Assembly (NCBI RefSeq): GCF_036226605.1
Contig: NZ_CP109001.1
Location: 33,429-97,428, forward strand
From: Streptomyces sp. NBC_00704
GTDB taxonomy: Bacteria > Actinomycetota > Actinomycetes > Streptomycetales > Streptomycetaceae
Length of the DNA: 64,000 bases
Direction of reading: 5' to 3'
Below the pieces are notes generated by a model. The model saw only the letters and a program-made list of their open reading frames with translations, had not been told where the DNA came from and searched no databases. This document shows, piece by piece, positions 1 to 8,050 of the stretch. The number at the start of each line of letters is the position of its first letter. Within the stretch, counting starts at the first letter, position 1. A program made the translations under genes and the position numbers.

Positions 1-227
1 CTGATCTTCCTGCCCTGCGGGGCGTCGTAGTCGAGCGGCACCTGCACCGTGCCGCACTCCAGGTTCTTGAGCATGTCGCCGAGAACCGGGTCGCCGCCCG
101 GACACGGCACCCAGTCGACGGTGCCGGCGGCCGGCACGGCCGCATCGTTCGCCACCGCGACCGGGGCGACGGCCGAGCCCACCAGCGCGGCCGCGATCAC
201 CGGTATGACCAACGCAAGCTTTCTCAC
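1..227 (-). CDS. Secreted alpha/beta hydrolase (tripeptidyl aminopeptidase-like), N-terminal part only
   Basis: Only the first 75 codons lie in the window; the gene runs off the left edge. A GTG start at 227 follows an AGGAGGGG ribosome site. The N-terminus is a Sec signal peptide: Arg-Lys, then a hydrophobic run rich in Ala/Val, then an Ala-rich cleavage region. The mature start WVPCPG..., followed by LECGTVQVPLDY, is the usual opening of the secreted SlpD/SlpE-type alpha/beta hydrolases of Streptomyces, which cleave tripeptides outside the cell. The catalytic region is not visible, so the substrate is unknown. It faces away from the VOC gene at 392. Confidence 0.75.
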   Translation of the reverse strand, partial: MRKLALVIPVIAAALVGSAVAPVAVANDAAVPAAGTVDWVPCPGGDPVLGDMLKNLECGTVQVPLDYDAPQGRKI

Positions 228-391
228 GTGATTCCCCTCCTATTTCAGCGCGCTCGCAGCGTGGCACCGGCCTGTCGGCTCACACTCAAGAACGCCTGGA
301 AACCGCCTTGAGGCGGCACGCGGGGCGCTGCTACGGCCTCCCGGATTTCCCTAGCATGAGGCGACGAAATTCCGACCCCCCGGGAGTGAGA

Positions 392-745
392 ATGTCCGAC
401 GCGGCCATCCAGGGAATCAAGACCGTGCTGCACCCGGTGGCGGACATGGCGGCCGCCAGGAAGCTGTACGCCGCCCTGCTCGGCACCGAGCCGCAGACCG
501 ACTCGGAGTACTACGTCGGGTTCGACGTCGCGGGCCAGCACATCGGGCTGGTGCCGGCCGGGGCGCAGGGCGTCACCTCGCAGGTCGCCTACTGGCACGT
601 GAGCGACCTCGACGCGAAGCTGACCGAGGTCACCGCCGCGGGCGCCACGGTGAGCAGCCCCGCCAAGGAGGTCGGCGGCGGCCGCCGGGTGGCGACGGTC
701 ACCGACCTCGACGGCAACGTGCTGGGGCTGCTCCAGGACAGCTGA
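392..745 (+). CDS. VOC (glyoxalase/bleomycin-resistance) family protein
   Basis: A 117-aa single VOC protein. I chose the ATG at 392 because a GGGAGTGAG ribosome site lies just upstream. The N-terminal half begins with a beta strand (IKTVLHPVADMAAARKLY) and the C-terminal half ends with the family signature VTDLDGNVLGLLQ. VOC proteins act as metal-dependent lyases or dioxygenases, or bind and sequester drugs. Sitting at the edge of an antibiotic cluster, a self-protection or tailoring role is plausible but unproven. A 16-bp-arm terminator follows at once, so it is probably monocistronic. Confidence 0.8.
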   Translation: MSDAAIQGIKTVLHPVADMAAARKLYAALLGTEPQTDSEYYVGFDVAGQHIGLVPAGAQGVTSQVAYWHVSDLDAKLTEVTAAGATVSSPAKEVGGGRRVATVTDLDGNVLGLLQDS

Positions 746-777
746 CGCGGCGTCCGGCGGGCCCGCCGGACGCCGCG
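746..777. terminator. Perfect 32-base palindrome after the VOC gene
   Basis: The palindrome starts at the base after the VOC stop codon. Its two 16-base arms (GCGTCCGGCGGG core) are perfectly complementary with no loop bases. No U-tract follows, as is usual for actinobacterial terminators. Confidence 0.7.
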
Positions 778-783
778 GGCCCG

Positions 784-810
784 TCGAGTCCGTCTCGAGA
801 GGGCTTCGAG
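784..810 (+). promoter_or_regulatory. SARP-type operator: three TCGAG repeats at 11-bp spacing
   Basis: TCGAG occurs at 784, 795 and 806, exactly one helical turn apart. This is the heptamer direct-repeat pattern bound by SARP activators (ActII-ORF4, DnrI type). It lies about 145 bp upstream of the deoxysugar gene at 954 and points towards it. Two SARP genes are present in the window (32057, 34108). Confidence 0.75.
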
Positions 811-953
811 GGCGGCCGTCCAGCCTCACCGGACAGGGTGGGCGCCGGGCCGCCGTCGCGGCCGGCGGGGCCCGCGGCGCACCCTTCCGTCCCCTCAAGG
901 AAAAGGGAAAAGGACATGCTTCGAGCGTGGAATTCCGACTGCGACGTGATCTC

Positions 954-1934
954 ATGAAAATCCTCGTCACCGGCGGGGCCGGATTCATCGGCTCGCATTA
1001 CGTACGGACCATGCTCGACGGGGGGTATCCGGGTTTCGAGGACGCGCACGTCACCGTCCTGGACGCGCTGACGTACGCGGGGAACCGTGACAACCTCCCC
1101 GCCTCCCACCCGCGGCTGTCCTTCGCACACGGGAACATCCTCGACCGGGAGCTGCTGAGCGGCCTGCTCGACGGCCAGGACGCGGTGGTGCACTTCGCGG
1201 CCGAGAGCCACGTCGACCGCTCGATCGCCAGCGGCGCGGCGTTCGTGCGCACCAACGTGGAGGGCACCCAGGCCGTGCTCGAAGCGAGCCTCGCGGCCGG
1301 CGTCGAACGCGTCGTGCACATCTCGACCGACGAGGTGTACGGCTCCATCGAGGAGGGCGAGTGGACCGAGGAGTCCCCGCTGCTGCCCAACTCGCCCTAC
1401 GCCGCGTCCAAGGCCGCCTCCGACCTCATCGCCCTGGCCTACTTCCGCACCCACCGGCTGAACGTCTCGGTCACCCGGTGCTCCAACAACTACGGGCCCT
1501 ACCAGCACCCGGAGAAGTTCATCCCGCTCGCCGTCACCCACCTGCTCGAAGGCCGCCCCATACCCGTCTACGGCGACGGCGGGCAGGTCCGCGAGTGGCT
1601 GCACGTGGACGACCACTGCCGCGCCGTGCAGCGGGTCCTCACCGACGGCCGGGCGGGCGAGGCCTACAACATCGGCGCCGGCACGCCCGTGCCGAACCTG
1701 GAGCTGGCCCACCGGCTCGCCGAACTGTGCGGCGCCGGACCGGACATGATCCGGCACATCACCGACCGCAAGGGCCACGACCGGCGCTACGCCCTCGACC
1801 AGGGCCGCATCGAGCGCGAACTCGGCCACCGGCCGCTGACCGCGTTCGACACCGGGCTCGCCGAGACCGTCGCCTGGTACCGGGACAACCCCACGTGGTG
1901 GAAGCCGCTCAAGGAGAACGGCGGCCGCCCGTGA
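954..1934 (+). CDS. dTDP-glucose 4,6-dehydratase
   Basis: A 326-aa extended SDR enzyme of full RmlB length. It converts dTDP-glucose to dTDP-4-keto-6-deoxyglucose, the entry step to 6-deoxysugars. The Rossmann motif GGAGFIG is at residues 7-13, the catalytic TDEVYG at 125-130, and Tyr149/Lys153 form the YxxxK pair. The NNYGPYQHPEKFIP stretch is typical of the family. The ATG at 954 was chosen because homology begins there; the upstream in-frame codons are not conserved. Its stop overlaps the GTG of the 2,3-dehydratase. A SARP box lies upstream at 784-810, so the pair is probably co-regulated with the polyketide genes. Confidence 0.95.
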   Translation: MKILVTGGAGFIGSHYVRTMLDGGYPGFEDAHVTVLDALTYAGNRDNLPASHPRLSFAHGNILDRELLSGLLDGQDAVVHFAAESHVDRSIASGAAFVRTNVEGTQAVLEASLAAGVERVVHISTDEVYGSIEEGEWTEESPLLPNSPYAASKAASDLIALAYFRTHRLNVSVTRCSNNYGPYQHPEKFIPLAVTHLLEGRPIPVYGDGGQVREWLHVDDHCRAVQRVLTDGRAGEAYNIGAGTPVPNLELAHRLAELCGAGPDMIRHITDRKGHDRRYALDQGRIERELGHRPLTAFDTGLAETVAWYRDNPTWWKPLKENGGRP

Positions 1935-3313
1935 GCGCCCCGGCCCGGCTGGTGCCGCGCACCAGGGCGGCGGTCGCCGAGCGCCTGGCGCTGTCGGCCG
2001 CGACCGCCGAGGGCGTGCACACCGCGACGTCCGAGGTGCCGGGCTGGCTGGACCGGCACCGGCGCGAGTGCGGGACGGTGGTGCGGCGCATCCCGTTCGC
2101 CGCCCTCGACAACTGGTCCTTCGCCCCGGACACCGGGAACCTGCGGCACGGCAGCGGACGGTTCTTCACCGTCGAGGGCCTGCACGTGACCCGGCCGCAG
2201 ACGCAGTGGCAGCAGCCGATCATCGTGCAGTCGGAGATCGGCATCCTCGGCATCCTGGCCAAGGAGTTCGACGGGGTCCTGCACTTCCTGATGCAGGCCA
2301 AGATGGAGCCCGGCAACCCCGACCTGGTGCAGCTCTCGCCCACCGTGCAGGCCACCCGCAGCAACTACACGCAGGCGCACGGGGGAAGCGGGGTGCGGTA
2401 CCTGGAGCACTTCCTCGCCCCCCGGCGCGAGCAGGTGCTCACCGACGTCCTCCAGTCCGAGCACGGCGCCTGGTTCTTCCGCAAACGCAACCGCAACATG
2501 ATCGTCGAGGTGGACGGCGACGTCCCCGTCCACGACTCCTTCCGCTGGCTCACCCTGGGCCAGATCCTGCGGCTGCTGCGCCTGGACAACGTCGTGAACA
2601 TGGACGCGCGCACGGTGCTGGCGAGCGCGCCCGCGGTGCCGGCCGAGACGCGGGCGCTGTCCTCCGACGCCGACCTGCTGGCCTGGTTCACGGGGGAGCG
2701 GGCCCGGCACGACGTCCGCGCCCGGCTCATGCCGCTGCGCGACATCGCCGGCTGGCAGCGAGGCGAGCACGCGCTCGGCCGGACCGACGGCAGGTTCTTC
2801 CGGGTCGTCGCGGTGTCGGTCGAGGGCGCGGGCCGCGAGGTCGCCGGCTGGACCCAGCCCCTCATCGAACCGGTCGAGCGCGGTGTCGTCGGCTTCGCTC
2901 ACCGGGTCTTCGACGGCGTCCCGCACGTCCTGGCGCACGCGCGCGTCGAAGGCGGCTTCCTCGACACCGTCGAGCTCGCGCCGACCGTGCAGTGCGTCCC
3001 GTCGAACTACGCGCCCCTGCCGGCCGGGGAGCGGCCGCTCTTCCTGGACGCGGTGCTGAACGCCCCGCCCGAGCGCGTCCGCTACTCGACCGTGCACTCC
3101 GAGGAGGGCGGCCGGTTCCTCGACGCCGAGAGCCGCTACCTGATCGTCGAGACCGACGAGGCGACGACGCCGGACGAGCCGCCGCCCGGATACCACTGGG
3201 TCACGCCGGGCCAGCTCAGATGGCTCGCCGCGCACAGCCGCTACGTCAACGTGCAGGCCAGGACGCTGCTCGCCGTCCTCGACGCGGCGCTCGGCGGCGA
3301 CGGCGCGCCCTGA
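1931..3313 (+). CDS. NDP-hexose 2,3-dehydratase
   Basis: A 460-aa protein of the TylCVI/SpnO/Gra-Orf27 family. It eliminates water from dTDP-4-keto-6-deoxyglucose to start C-2 deoxygenation towards 2,6-dideoxysugars. The protein is a tandem duplication. The pattern H-F/V-L-x-x-A-x-x-E-x-G, then LxPTVQ, then SNY occurs in both halves (around residues 115-150 and 335-370), and each half also has an xxSExGxxF block followed by an IVE(T/V)D strand. The GTG start at 1931 overlaps the preceding stop (GTGA), so translation is coupled. No ketoreductase, epimerase or glycosyltransferase is in the window; these may lie to the left. Confidence 0.93.
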   Translation: MSAPARLVPRTRAAVAERLALSAATAEGVHTATSEVPGWLDRHRRECGTVVRRIPFAALDNWSFAPDTGNLRHGSGRFFTVEGLHVTRPQTQWQQPIIVQSEIGILGILAKEFDGVLHFLMQAKMEPGNPDLVQLSPTVQATRSNYTQAHGGSGVRYLEHFLAPRREQVLTDVLQSEHGAWFFRKRNRNMIVEVDGDVPVHDSFRWLTLGQILRLLRLDNVVNMDARTVLASAPAVPAETRALSSDADLLAWFTGERARHDVRARLMPLRDIAGWQRGEHALGRTDGRFFRVVAVSVEGAGREVAGWTQPLIEPVERGVVGFAHRVFDGVPHVLAHARVEGGFLDTVELAPTVQCVPSNYAPLPAGERPLFLDAVLNAPPERVRYSTVHSEEGGRFLDAESRYLIVETDEATTPDEPPPGYHWVTPGQLRWLAAHSRYVNVQARTLLAVLDAALGGDGAP

Positions 3314-3350
3314 GCCGCGAGGACCGCGCCGAGGGGGCGCGCAGATGACG

Positions 3351-3389
3351 TCAGGCCCTGTCCGGGGAGTGCCACCGGACAGGGCCTGA
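3351..3389. terminator. Bidirectional terminator between convergent genes
   Basis: A perfect 15-bp stem, TCAGGCCCTGTCCGG paired with its complement at 3375-3389, has a 9-base loop. It separates the sugar operon from the convergent CMD gene. Confidence 0.85.
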
Positions 3390-3404
3390 CGGGTTCGCGG
3401 GGGC

Positions 3405-3911
3405 TTACTGGGCCGCGGTGAGCCTGCTGGTCATCGGCGTCCACGTCTTGGGGTTGATGCGCCAGTCCACCGCCTCCTGCTTGGTGACGACGTTGACCCG
3501 GTTCCAGAGGTTGACCAGCCCGATGTGCAGGACCACGGCGGCCAGCTGCACCTCGGTCCAGTGCCTGGCGGCCTCCTCCCAGACCTCGTCCGAGACGGGG
3601 TCCTCGCGGCCGTCGATCCGCGTGGCGGCCTCGGACAGCGCCAGCAGCGAGCGCTCGGCGTCGGTGAAGCAGGTCTGCTCCCGCCACGTCTCCACCAGCG
3701 GCAGACGGCGGTCCTCCTCCCCCGCGTCCTCGAACTCCTTGGGCTTGCGGGGCAGATGGACCGTGCGCCCGTTGATCTGGCTCACCCTCAGGTGGACGAG
3801 CACGAGCGTCTGCAGGGGAACGCCGACGCTGTTGACGGCCTTGACCAGCGCGCGCATCGGCGGAAGAACGTCGGGAACCACCAGGGAGGGGTTCGGCATC
3901 CGCGGCGACAT
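3405..3911 (-). CDS. Carboxymuconolactone decarboxylase (AhpD-like) family protein lacking the Cys pair
   Basis: A 168-aa protein. The ATG at 3911 was chosen for its AAGGAG site 5-6 bases upstream. The family core is present (LVLVHLRVSQING, then a Phe-Thr-Asp-Ala-Glu-Arg helix and SEAATRIDG). However, where AhpD-like proteins carry CxxC right after QING, this one has RTVHLPRK. It therefore probably cannot do thiol peroxidase chemistry. It follows the gamma-glutamyl hydrolase at 3966 by about 55 bp on the same strand, so the two likely form an operon divergent from the ABC exporter. Its role in the cluster is unknown. Confidence 0.82.
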   Translation of the reverse strand: MSPRMPNPSLVVPDVLPPMRALVKAVNSVGVPLQTLVLVHLRVSQINGRTVHLPRKPKEFEDAGEEDRRLPLVETWREQTCFTDAERSLLALSEAATRIDGREDPVSDEVWEEAARHWTEVQLAAVVLHIGLVNLWNRVNVVTKQEAVDWRINPKTWTPMTSRLTAAQ

Positions 3912-3965
3912 AATTCTCCTTCGCATGGGGATCGGAAATCAGTTTGCCCTCGGGGCCGCCTTTTC

Positions 3966-4736
3966 TCAATGAATCGAAAATGCGGCGGACGTCTCTTTCC
4001 GCAGGCGCCTTGCGGCGTGTGCGAGGGCTTGGTGAAGTCGTTTGTCGGGCGTGTAACCGGATTCCCACTGCACGCCGATCGCAAAGGGGTGGTCCATGAC
4101 TTCCACGGCCTCGACGGTGCCGTCACCGGCCCGCCCGGTGACGGTGAGGCCGCTGCCGAGCCGGTCCACCGCCTGGTGGTGGTGGCAGGCCGTCTCCGGC
4201 TCGTCCTCGTCGAGGACGGCGGCGATCAGACTGCCGGGCGCCAGCTTCAGCGGCTGGCGGCCGAGGGTGAAGTCGGCCGTCCGCGGCCGGTGGCCGTCAT
4301 GGCCGGTGACGTCCGACAGGTGCTGATGGAGGGTGCCGCCGTGCAGCACGTTGAGCAGCTGCATCCCGCGGCAGATCGCCAGCAGCGGCAGACCTGCCTC
4401 CAACGCCCGGCCCACCAGCGCCAGTTCGGCCCGGTCGGCGTCCGGGTCCGGTGCCCGGGTCGCCGGGTGGGCCGGCGCGCCGTACAGCGCCGGGTCCAGG
4501 TCGGGGCCGCCCGGCACCAGCAGCCCGTCCAGCCGGCCGACGATTTCCTCGGCCCCCGGCGCCAACGGCAGCAGCAGGGGAGTGCAGCCCGCCTCGGCCA
4601 GGAACGCCACGTGCGACTGCAACGCCAGGGAGACGACCAGATCGCCGCCCTGGAGGGTGACCGGCGCCGTCCGCGCGCAGATCCCCACCACCGGCCGCCG
4701 CCGGTCGGGCGCCGGACCGTTCGTGACTGAATTCAT
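3966..4736 (-). CDS. Class I glutamine amidotransferase-like gamma-glutamyl hydrolase (PuuD/peptidase C26)
   Basis: A 256-aa protein of normal PuuD length. The nucleophile elbow CRGMQLLN (Cys near residue 119) and the catalytic HPF...QWE (His near 220, Glu near 226) are intact, as is the oxyanion-region motif LLVPGGPDLDP. The family hydrolyses gamma-glutamyl amides. In kinamycin-type diazo biosynthesis, hydrazine is carried as gamma-glutamylhydrazide (established for the KinL/FzmN pathway). A gamma-glutamyl hydrolase in this cluster is therefore a natural candidate for releasing glutamate after attachment to the polyketide. That role is inference; a housekeeping gamma-glutamyl-GABA hydrolase is the alternative. 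Confidence 0.88.
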   Translation of the reverse strand: MNSVTNGPAPDRRRPVVGICARTAPVTLQGGDLVVSLALQSHVAFLAEAGCTPLLLPLAPGAEEIVGRLDGLLVPGGPDLDPALYGAPAHPATRAPDPDADRAELALVGRALEAGLPLLAICRGMQLLNVLHGGTLHQHLSDVTGHDGHRPRTADFTLGRQPLKLAPGSLIAAVLDEDEPETACHHHQAVDRLGSGLTVTGRAGDGTVEAVEVMDHPFAIGVQWESGYTPDKRLHQALAHAARRLRKETSAAFSIH

Positions 4737-4883
4737 GACGACCCCCGTCGGTTTCCGGGTTCAACCGAGGAAAGTAAGCAGATGGAACACGCCCTTCCCC
4801 GGACAGGCGGAACCGCCAAAATATCGGGGGCGTGATGCGCGGGCCATCGTTCACGGCCCGCTCGAGGCCGCGACTACTGAACA

Positions 4884-4901
4884 GATAGCGATCCTGCTAT
4901 C
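4884..4901. promoter_or_regulatory. Inverted repeat in a divergent promoter region
   Basis: GATAGC and GCTATC flank a 6-base spacer. The repeat sits between the divergent hydrolase (4736) and ABC (4962) genes in an AT-richer patch. It could be an operator controlling export; the binding protein is unknown. Confidence 0.4.
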
Positions 4902-4961
4902 ACAGGGGTCCGGGGATTTTGCCCCAGCGAAAACTGTCGCAGCCATTCAACCGAGGTGACC

Positions 4962-5888
4962 ATGATCGAGGCCAAGAACCTCACGAAACGCTACGGCGAC
5001 AAGACCGCCGTGAACGGCCTGTCGTTCACGGTCGAGCCCGGCCGGGTCACCGGCTTCCTGGGCCCCAACGGCGCGGGCAAGTCCACCACCATGCGGCTGC
5101 TGCTGGGACTCGACCGGCCCGACGCCGGCGAGGCCACCGTCAACGGCGTCCCCTACCGCGAACTGGCGCGCCCCCTGCGCGTCGTCGGGGCCCTGCTGGA
5201 AGCGCGCGCCGTGCACACCGGCCGCAGCGCCCACGACCACCTGCTCTGCCTCGCCCAGACCCAGGGCATCGGCCGGCGCCGCGTCGAGGAGGTCATCGAA
5301 CAGGTCGGGCTGGCGTCGGTGGCCCGCAAGAGGGCCGGCGGCTTCTCCCTCGGCATGGGACAGCGCCTGGGCATCGCCGCCGCACTGCTCGGCGACCCCG
5401 CCGCACTGGTCCTGGACGAGCCCGTCAACGGCCTCGACCCCGAGGGCATCCTCTGGATCCGCAACCTGATGAAGTCGCTCGCGGCCGAGGGCCGCGCGGT
5501 CTTCGTCTCCAGCCATCTGATGAACGAGATGGCCGTCACCGCCGATCACCTCATCGTCATCGGCCGCGGCCGGCTGGTCGCCGACTGCTCCACCAAGGAG
5601 TTCATCGAGCGCAGCACGGAACAGTCCGTGCTCGTCAGGACGCCCGACGGCGCGCAGCTCGCCGAACTGCTCGAGCGCCACGGCGCCACCGTCGCCCGCA
5701 CCGACGAGGGCGACCTCGACGTCGGCGGCCTCGAGGCCCCGCGCATCGCCGAACTCGCCGCCGCCGACGGCCTGGTGCTGCACGAGCTGTCGACCCGCCG
5801 GGGCTCCCTGGAGGAGGCCTTCATGGAACTGACCAAGGACGCCGTCGAGTACGACGCCGGCGTGCCCACCGCCGGAGGTGTGAAGTGA
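4962..5888 (+). CDS. ABC transporter ATP-binding protein (DrrA-like exporter)
   Basis: A 308-aa cytoplasmic ATPase of an ABC-2 exporter. Walker A GPNGAGKST is at residues 34-42, the signature is FSLGMGQRLG (near 127-136), and Walker B LVLDEPVNGLD is followed by the switch histidine in VSSHLM. The ATG at 4962 has GAGG seven bases upstream. The length and C-terminal extension match DrrA-type drug exporters. It overlaps the permease start by 4 bp (GTGA), so the two form one transporter. It most likely exports the cluster product or confers resistance. Confidence 0.92.
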   Translation: MIEAKNLTKRYGDKTAVNGLSFTVEPGRVTGFLGPNGAGKSTTMRLLLGLDRPDAGEATVNGVPYRELARPLRVVGALLEARAVHTGRSAHDHLLCLAQTQGIGRRRVEEVIEQVGLASVARKRAGGFSLGMGQRLGIAAALLGDPAALVLDEPVNGLDPEGILWIRNLMKSLAAEGRAVFVSSHLMNEMAVTADHLIVIGRGRLVADCSTKEFIERSTEQSVLVRTPDGAQLAELLERHGATVARTDEGDLDVGGLEAPRIAELAAADGLVLHELSTRRGSLEEAFMELTKDAVEYDAGVPTAGGVK

Positions 5889-6724
5889 GCGCCACGACCG
5901 CCCCCCTCACCGGGTCCGGCCCGGCCGCCCGCGGCCGCGGACCGGGCTTCGGCAACCTGATGCTCTCCGAGTGGACGAAGATCCGCTCCGTGCGCTCCAC
6001 CGTCTGGTCGCTCGCCATCCTGGTCGTCCTCACCCTGGTGTTCACCGCGCTGTTCCTGCAGATGGGCATCTCCAACTGGGACAAGACCGACCCCGCCCAG
6101 CAGGCCGAGATGCGCCTCGACCCGACGGGCACCATCCTGGGCAGCGGCATCCTGCTCAGCCAGCTCGCGGTGTGCGTGCTCGGCGTCATGGCGATCGCCT
6201 CCGAGTACTCCACCGGCATGATCCGCGCCAGCCTGCTCGCCGTGCCCCGCCGGGTGCCCGTGCTGACGGCCAAGTCGACGGTGTTCGCCCTGCTCGTCCT
6301 CGCGGTCGGCGAACTGACCGCGTTCGGCTCGTTCTTCATCGGCGCGCCCATCATGGACGGCAAGGCGCCGGTCGCCCTCGGCGATCCCGGCGTCCTGCGC
6401 GCCGTCGCCGGCTGCGGCCTCTACCTCGCCCTGCTCGGCCTGTTCGCCCTGGCCGCCGGCGCGATCATCCGGCACACCGCGGCCAGCATCACCATCGTCA
6501 TCGGCTTCGTCCTGGTGATCACCCCGATGGCGGCGCTGCTGCCCGGCAGCGTGGGCGAGCACATCCACGCCTGGCTCCCCACCCAGGCCGGCTTCATGAT
6601 CACCCAGCAGGCGCCGCGCGCCGGCGACCTGCTGGGACCGTGGGAGGGCCTGGGCGTGCTCGCGCTCTGGACGGCCGCCCTGCTGACCGTCGCGGCGGTG
6701 CAACTGCGGCGCCGCGACGCCTGA
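5885..6724 (+). CDS. ABC-2 type permease, partner of the upstream ATPase
   Basis: A 279-aa integral membrane protein. After a polar N-terminal 30 residues come six hydrophobic segments: about 43-63, 103-123, 145-168, 180-205, 208-228 and 255-273. The cytoplasmic stretch SEWTKIRSVRST before the first helix and the EYSTGMIRASL loop are hallmarks of Streptomyces ABC-2 permeases. The GTG start overlaps the ATPase stop. A terminator at 6728-6765 ends the operon. Confidence 0.9.
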   Translation: MSATTAPLTGSGPAARGRGPGFGNLMLSEWTKIRSVRSTVWSLAILVVLTLVFTALFLQMGISNWDKTDPAQQAEMRLDPTGTILGSGILLSQLAVCVLGVMAIASEYSTGMIRASLLAVPRRVPVLTAKSTVFALLVLAVGELTAFGSFFIGAPIMDGKAPVALGDPGVLRAVAGCGLYLALLGLFALAAGAIIRHTAASITIVIGFVLVITPMAALLPGSVGEHIHAWLPTQAGFMITQQAPRAGDLLGPWEGLGVLALWTAALLTVAAVQLRRRDA

Positions 6725-6727
6725 TCC

Positions 6728-6765
6728 CCGCGGGCGTCCGTCCCCCCCTCGGCGGACGCCCGCGG
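6728..6765 (+). terminator. Terminator after the ABC operon
   Basis: A 13-bp GC-rich stem (CCGCGGGCGTCCG with its complement at 6753-6765) and a 12-base loop lie just beyond the permease stop. Confidence 0.8.
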
Positions 6766-6862
6766 TGCCGTGCGTCCAGAGAACGTCGACCTGCCCTCCA
6801 CCGGGGCTGGAGACCCCCCTGCGACCCTCTTCGCCAGCGGCAGCAGAGAGGGAGTCAGCGGA

Positions 6863-8050
6863 ATGTCTCAGAGGAACGCGCAAGCCGTCTCGATAACGAG
6901 TGCATTCAGTGTCGTCCGGATGGAGGGCGCCGGATCCTCGGCGCACAGCGAATTCGATCCGAGGAACTTCGACGAACTCCCGGCACGCGAAGTTCCCCTC
7001 TCCGCTCTCTCTCCCGGGGTTTCTCTGCGCCAGGGCGGAACGGACGCCGCTCATGTCCGGACTCTCGTCGACGCCGCGGATTCCGCGGAACTGCCCCCCA
7101 TTCTCGTCCAGGTGGACGGCTGCCGGGTCATCGACGGACTGCACCGCCTGGAGGCCGCCCGCCTCATGGGCGACGAGAGCATCCGCGCCCGCTTCCTCGA
7201 CTGCTCCAACTCCGAGGCCCTCGTCATCGCGATGAAGGCCAACGGCCTGCACGGCCTGCCGCTGTCGCGGGCCGACCGCGTCGCCGGAGCGCAGCGCGTC
7301 CTCGGCTCCCACCCCGACTGGTCCGACCGCGCCATCGCGGGCATCGCCGGACTGAGCGCCAAGACGATCGCCTCGCTGCGCGACCGCTCCGCGATCGCCA
7401 CCCCCCAGGGCGGCAAGCGCATCGGCCAGGACGGCAGGCGGCGCCCGGTGGACGCGGGCGAGGGCAGGCGGCGCGCCGCCGAGTACATCGCCGCCCATCC
7501 GGAGGCCCCGCTGCGCCAGGTCGCGCGGGCCACCGACGTGTCGCTGGGCACGGTGCACGACGTCAGCGCACGGCTGCGGCGCGGCGAGGGGCCCGAACGC
7601 AACGGGCGCCGGACCCACGGCGCGCGCCCGCAGCACGTGCGGCCCGTCCACTCCGTACCCCCGCCCGACGACGTGACGGCACCGGCCGAGGGGGCCGGCG
7701 ACGGCGTCCGGCGGGCGTCGCTGCGGGTCGCGGCCGGCGCCGAGGCCCCGCCGCCGCAGCGCCGCAACCACACCGAGGCCCCGCCCACCTGGGCGGCGGT
7801 GGCGGCCAAGATGGCCACCGACCCCGCCATCCGCTACACCGCGGACGGCCGGGAACTGCTGCGCTGGATGCAGGCCCACGCCACCGAGCCCGGCGAGGAC
7901 TGGCGACGGCTCGTCGACGCCGTCCCGCCGCACTGGCTCGGCGTCGTCGCCCCCATCGCCGAGCACATCGGCAAGGAATGGTGTCTGCTCGCCGAACGCC
8001 TGAAGACCCGTCAGGACCTGTGCCGCAAACTGTCCCCCTCGGGCCCCTGA
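6863..8050 (+). CDS. StrR/NovG-like pathway-specific regulator with ParB-type domain
   Basis: A 395-aa protein. The ATG at 6863 follows a GAGAGGGAG site. Residues roughly 45-115 form a ParB/sulfiredoxin-like domain: the beta strand of VPLSALSPG, then VRTLVDAA, PPILVQVDG and VIDGLHRLEAA. A helix-turn-helix-like segment follows (SDRAIAGIAGLSAKTIASLR, about 150-170). A second putative HTH (LRQVARATDVSLGTVHDVSARL) lies near 215-240, and the tail is Pro/Arg-rich. Relatives (StrR, NovG, KasT) activate antibiotic operons by binding inverted repeats. Its 3' end overlaps the convergent AraC gene by 40 bp. Confidence 0.82.
   Translation: MSQRNAQAVSITSAFSVVRMEGAGSSAHSEFDPRNFDELPAREVPLSALSPGVSLRQGGTDAAHVRTLVDAADSAELPPILVQVDGCRVIDGLHRLEAARLMGDESIRARFLDCSNSEALVIAMKANGLHGLPLSRADRVAGAQRVLGSHPDWSDRAIAGIAGLSAKTIASLRDRSAIATPQGGKRIGQDGRRRPVDAGEGRRRAAEYIAAHPEAPLRQVARATDVSLGTVHDVSARLRRGEGPERNGRRTHGARPQHVRPVHSVPPPDDVTAPAEGAGDGVRRASLRVAAGAEAPPPQRRNHTEAPPTWAAVAAKMATDPAIRYTADGRELLRWMQAHATEPGEDWRRLVDAVPPHWLGVVAPIAEHIGKEWCLLAERLKTRQDLCRKLSPSGP

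Noticed and set aside
699..1829. Long open frames on the minus strand opposite the 4,6-dehydratase
   Set aside because: High-GC shadow of a clear gene: no family match, Arg/Ala/Gly/Val-rich composition, and third-position GC bias fits the plus strand.
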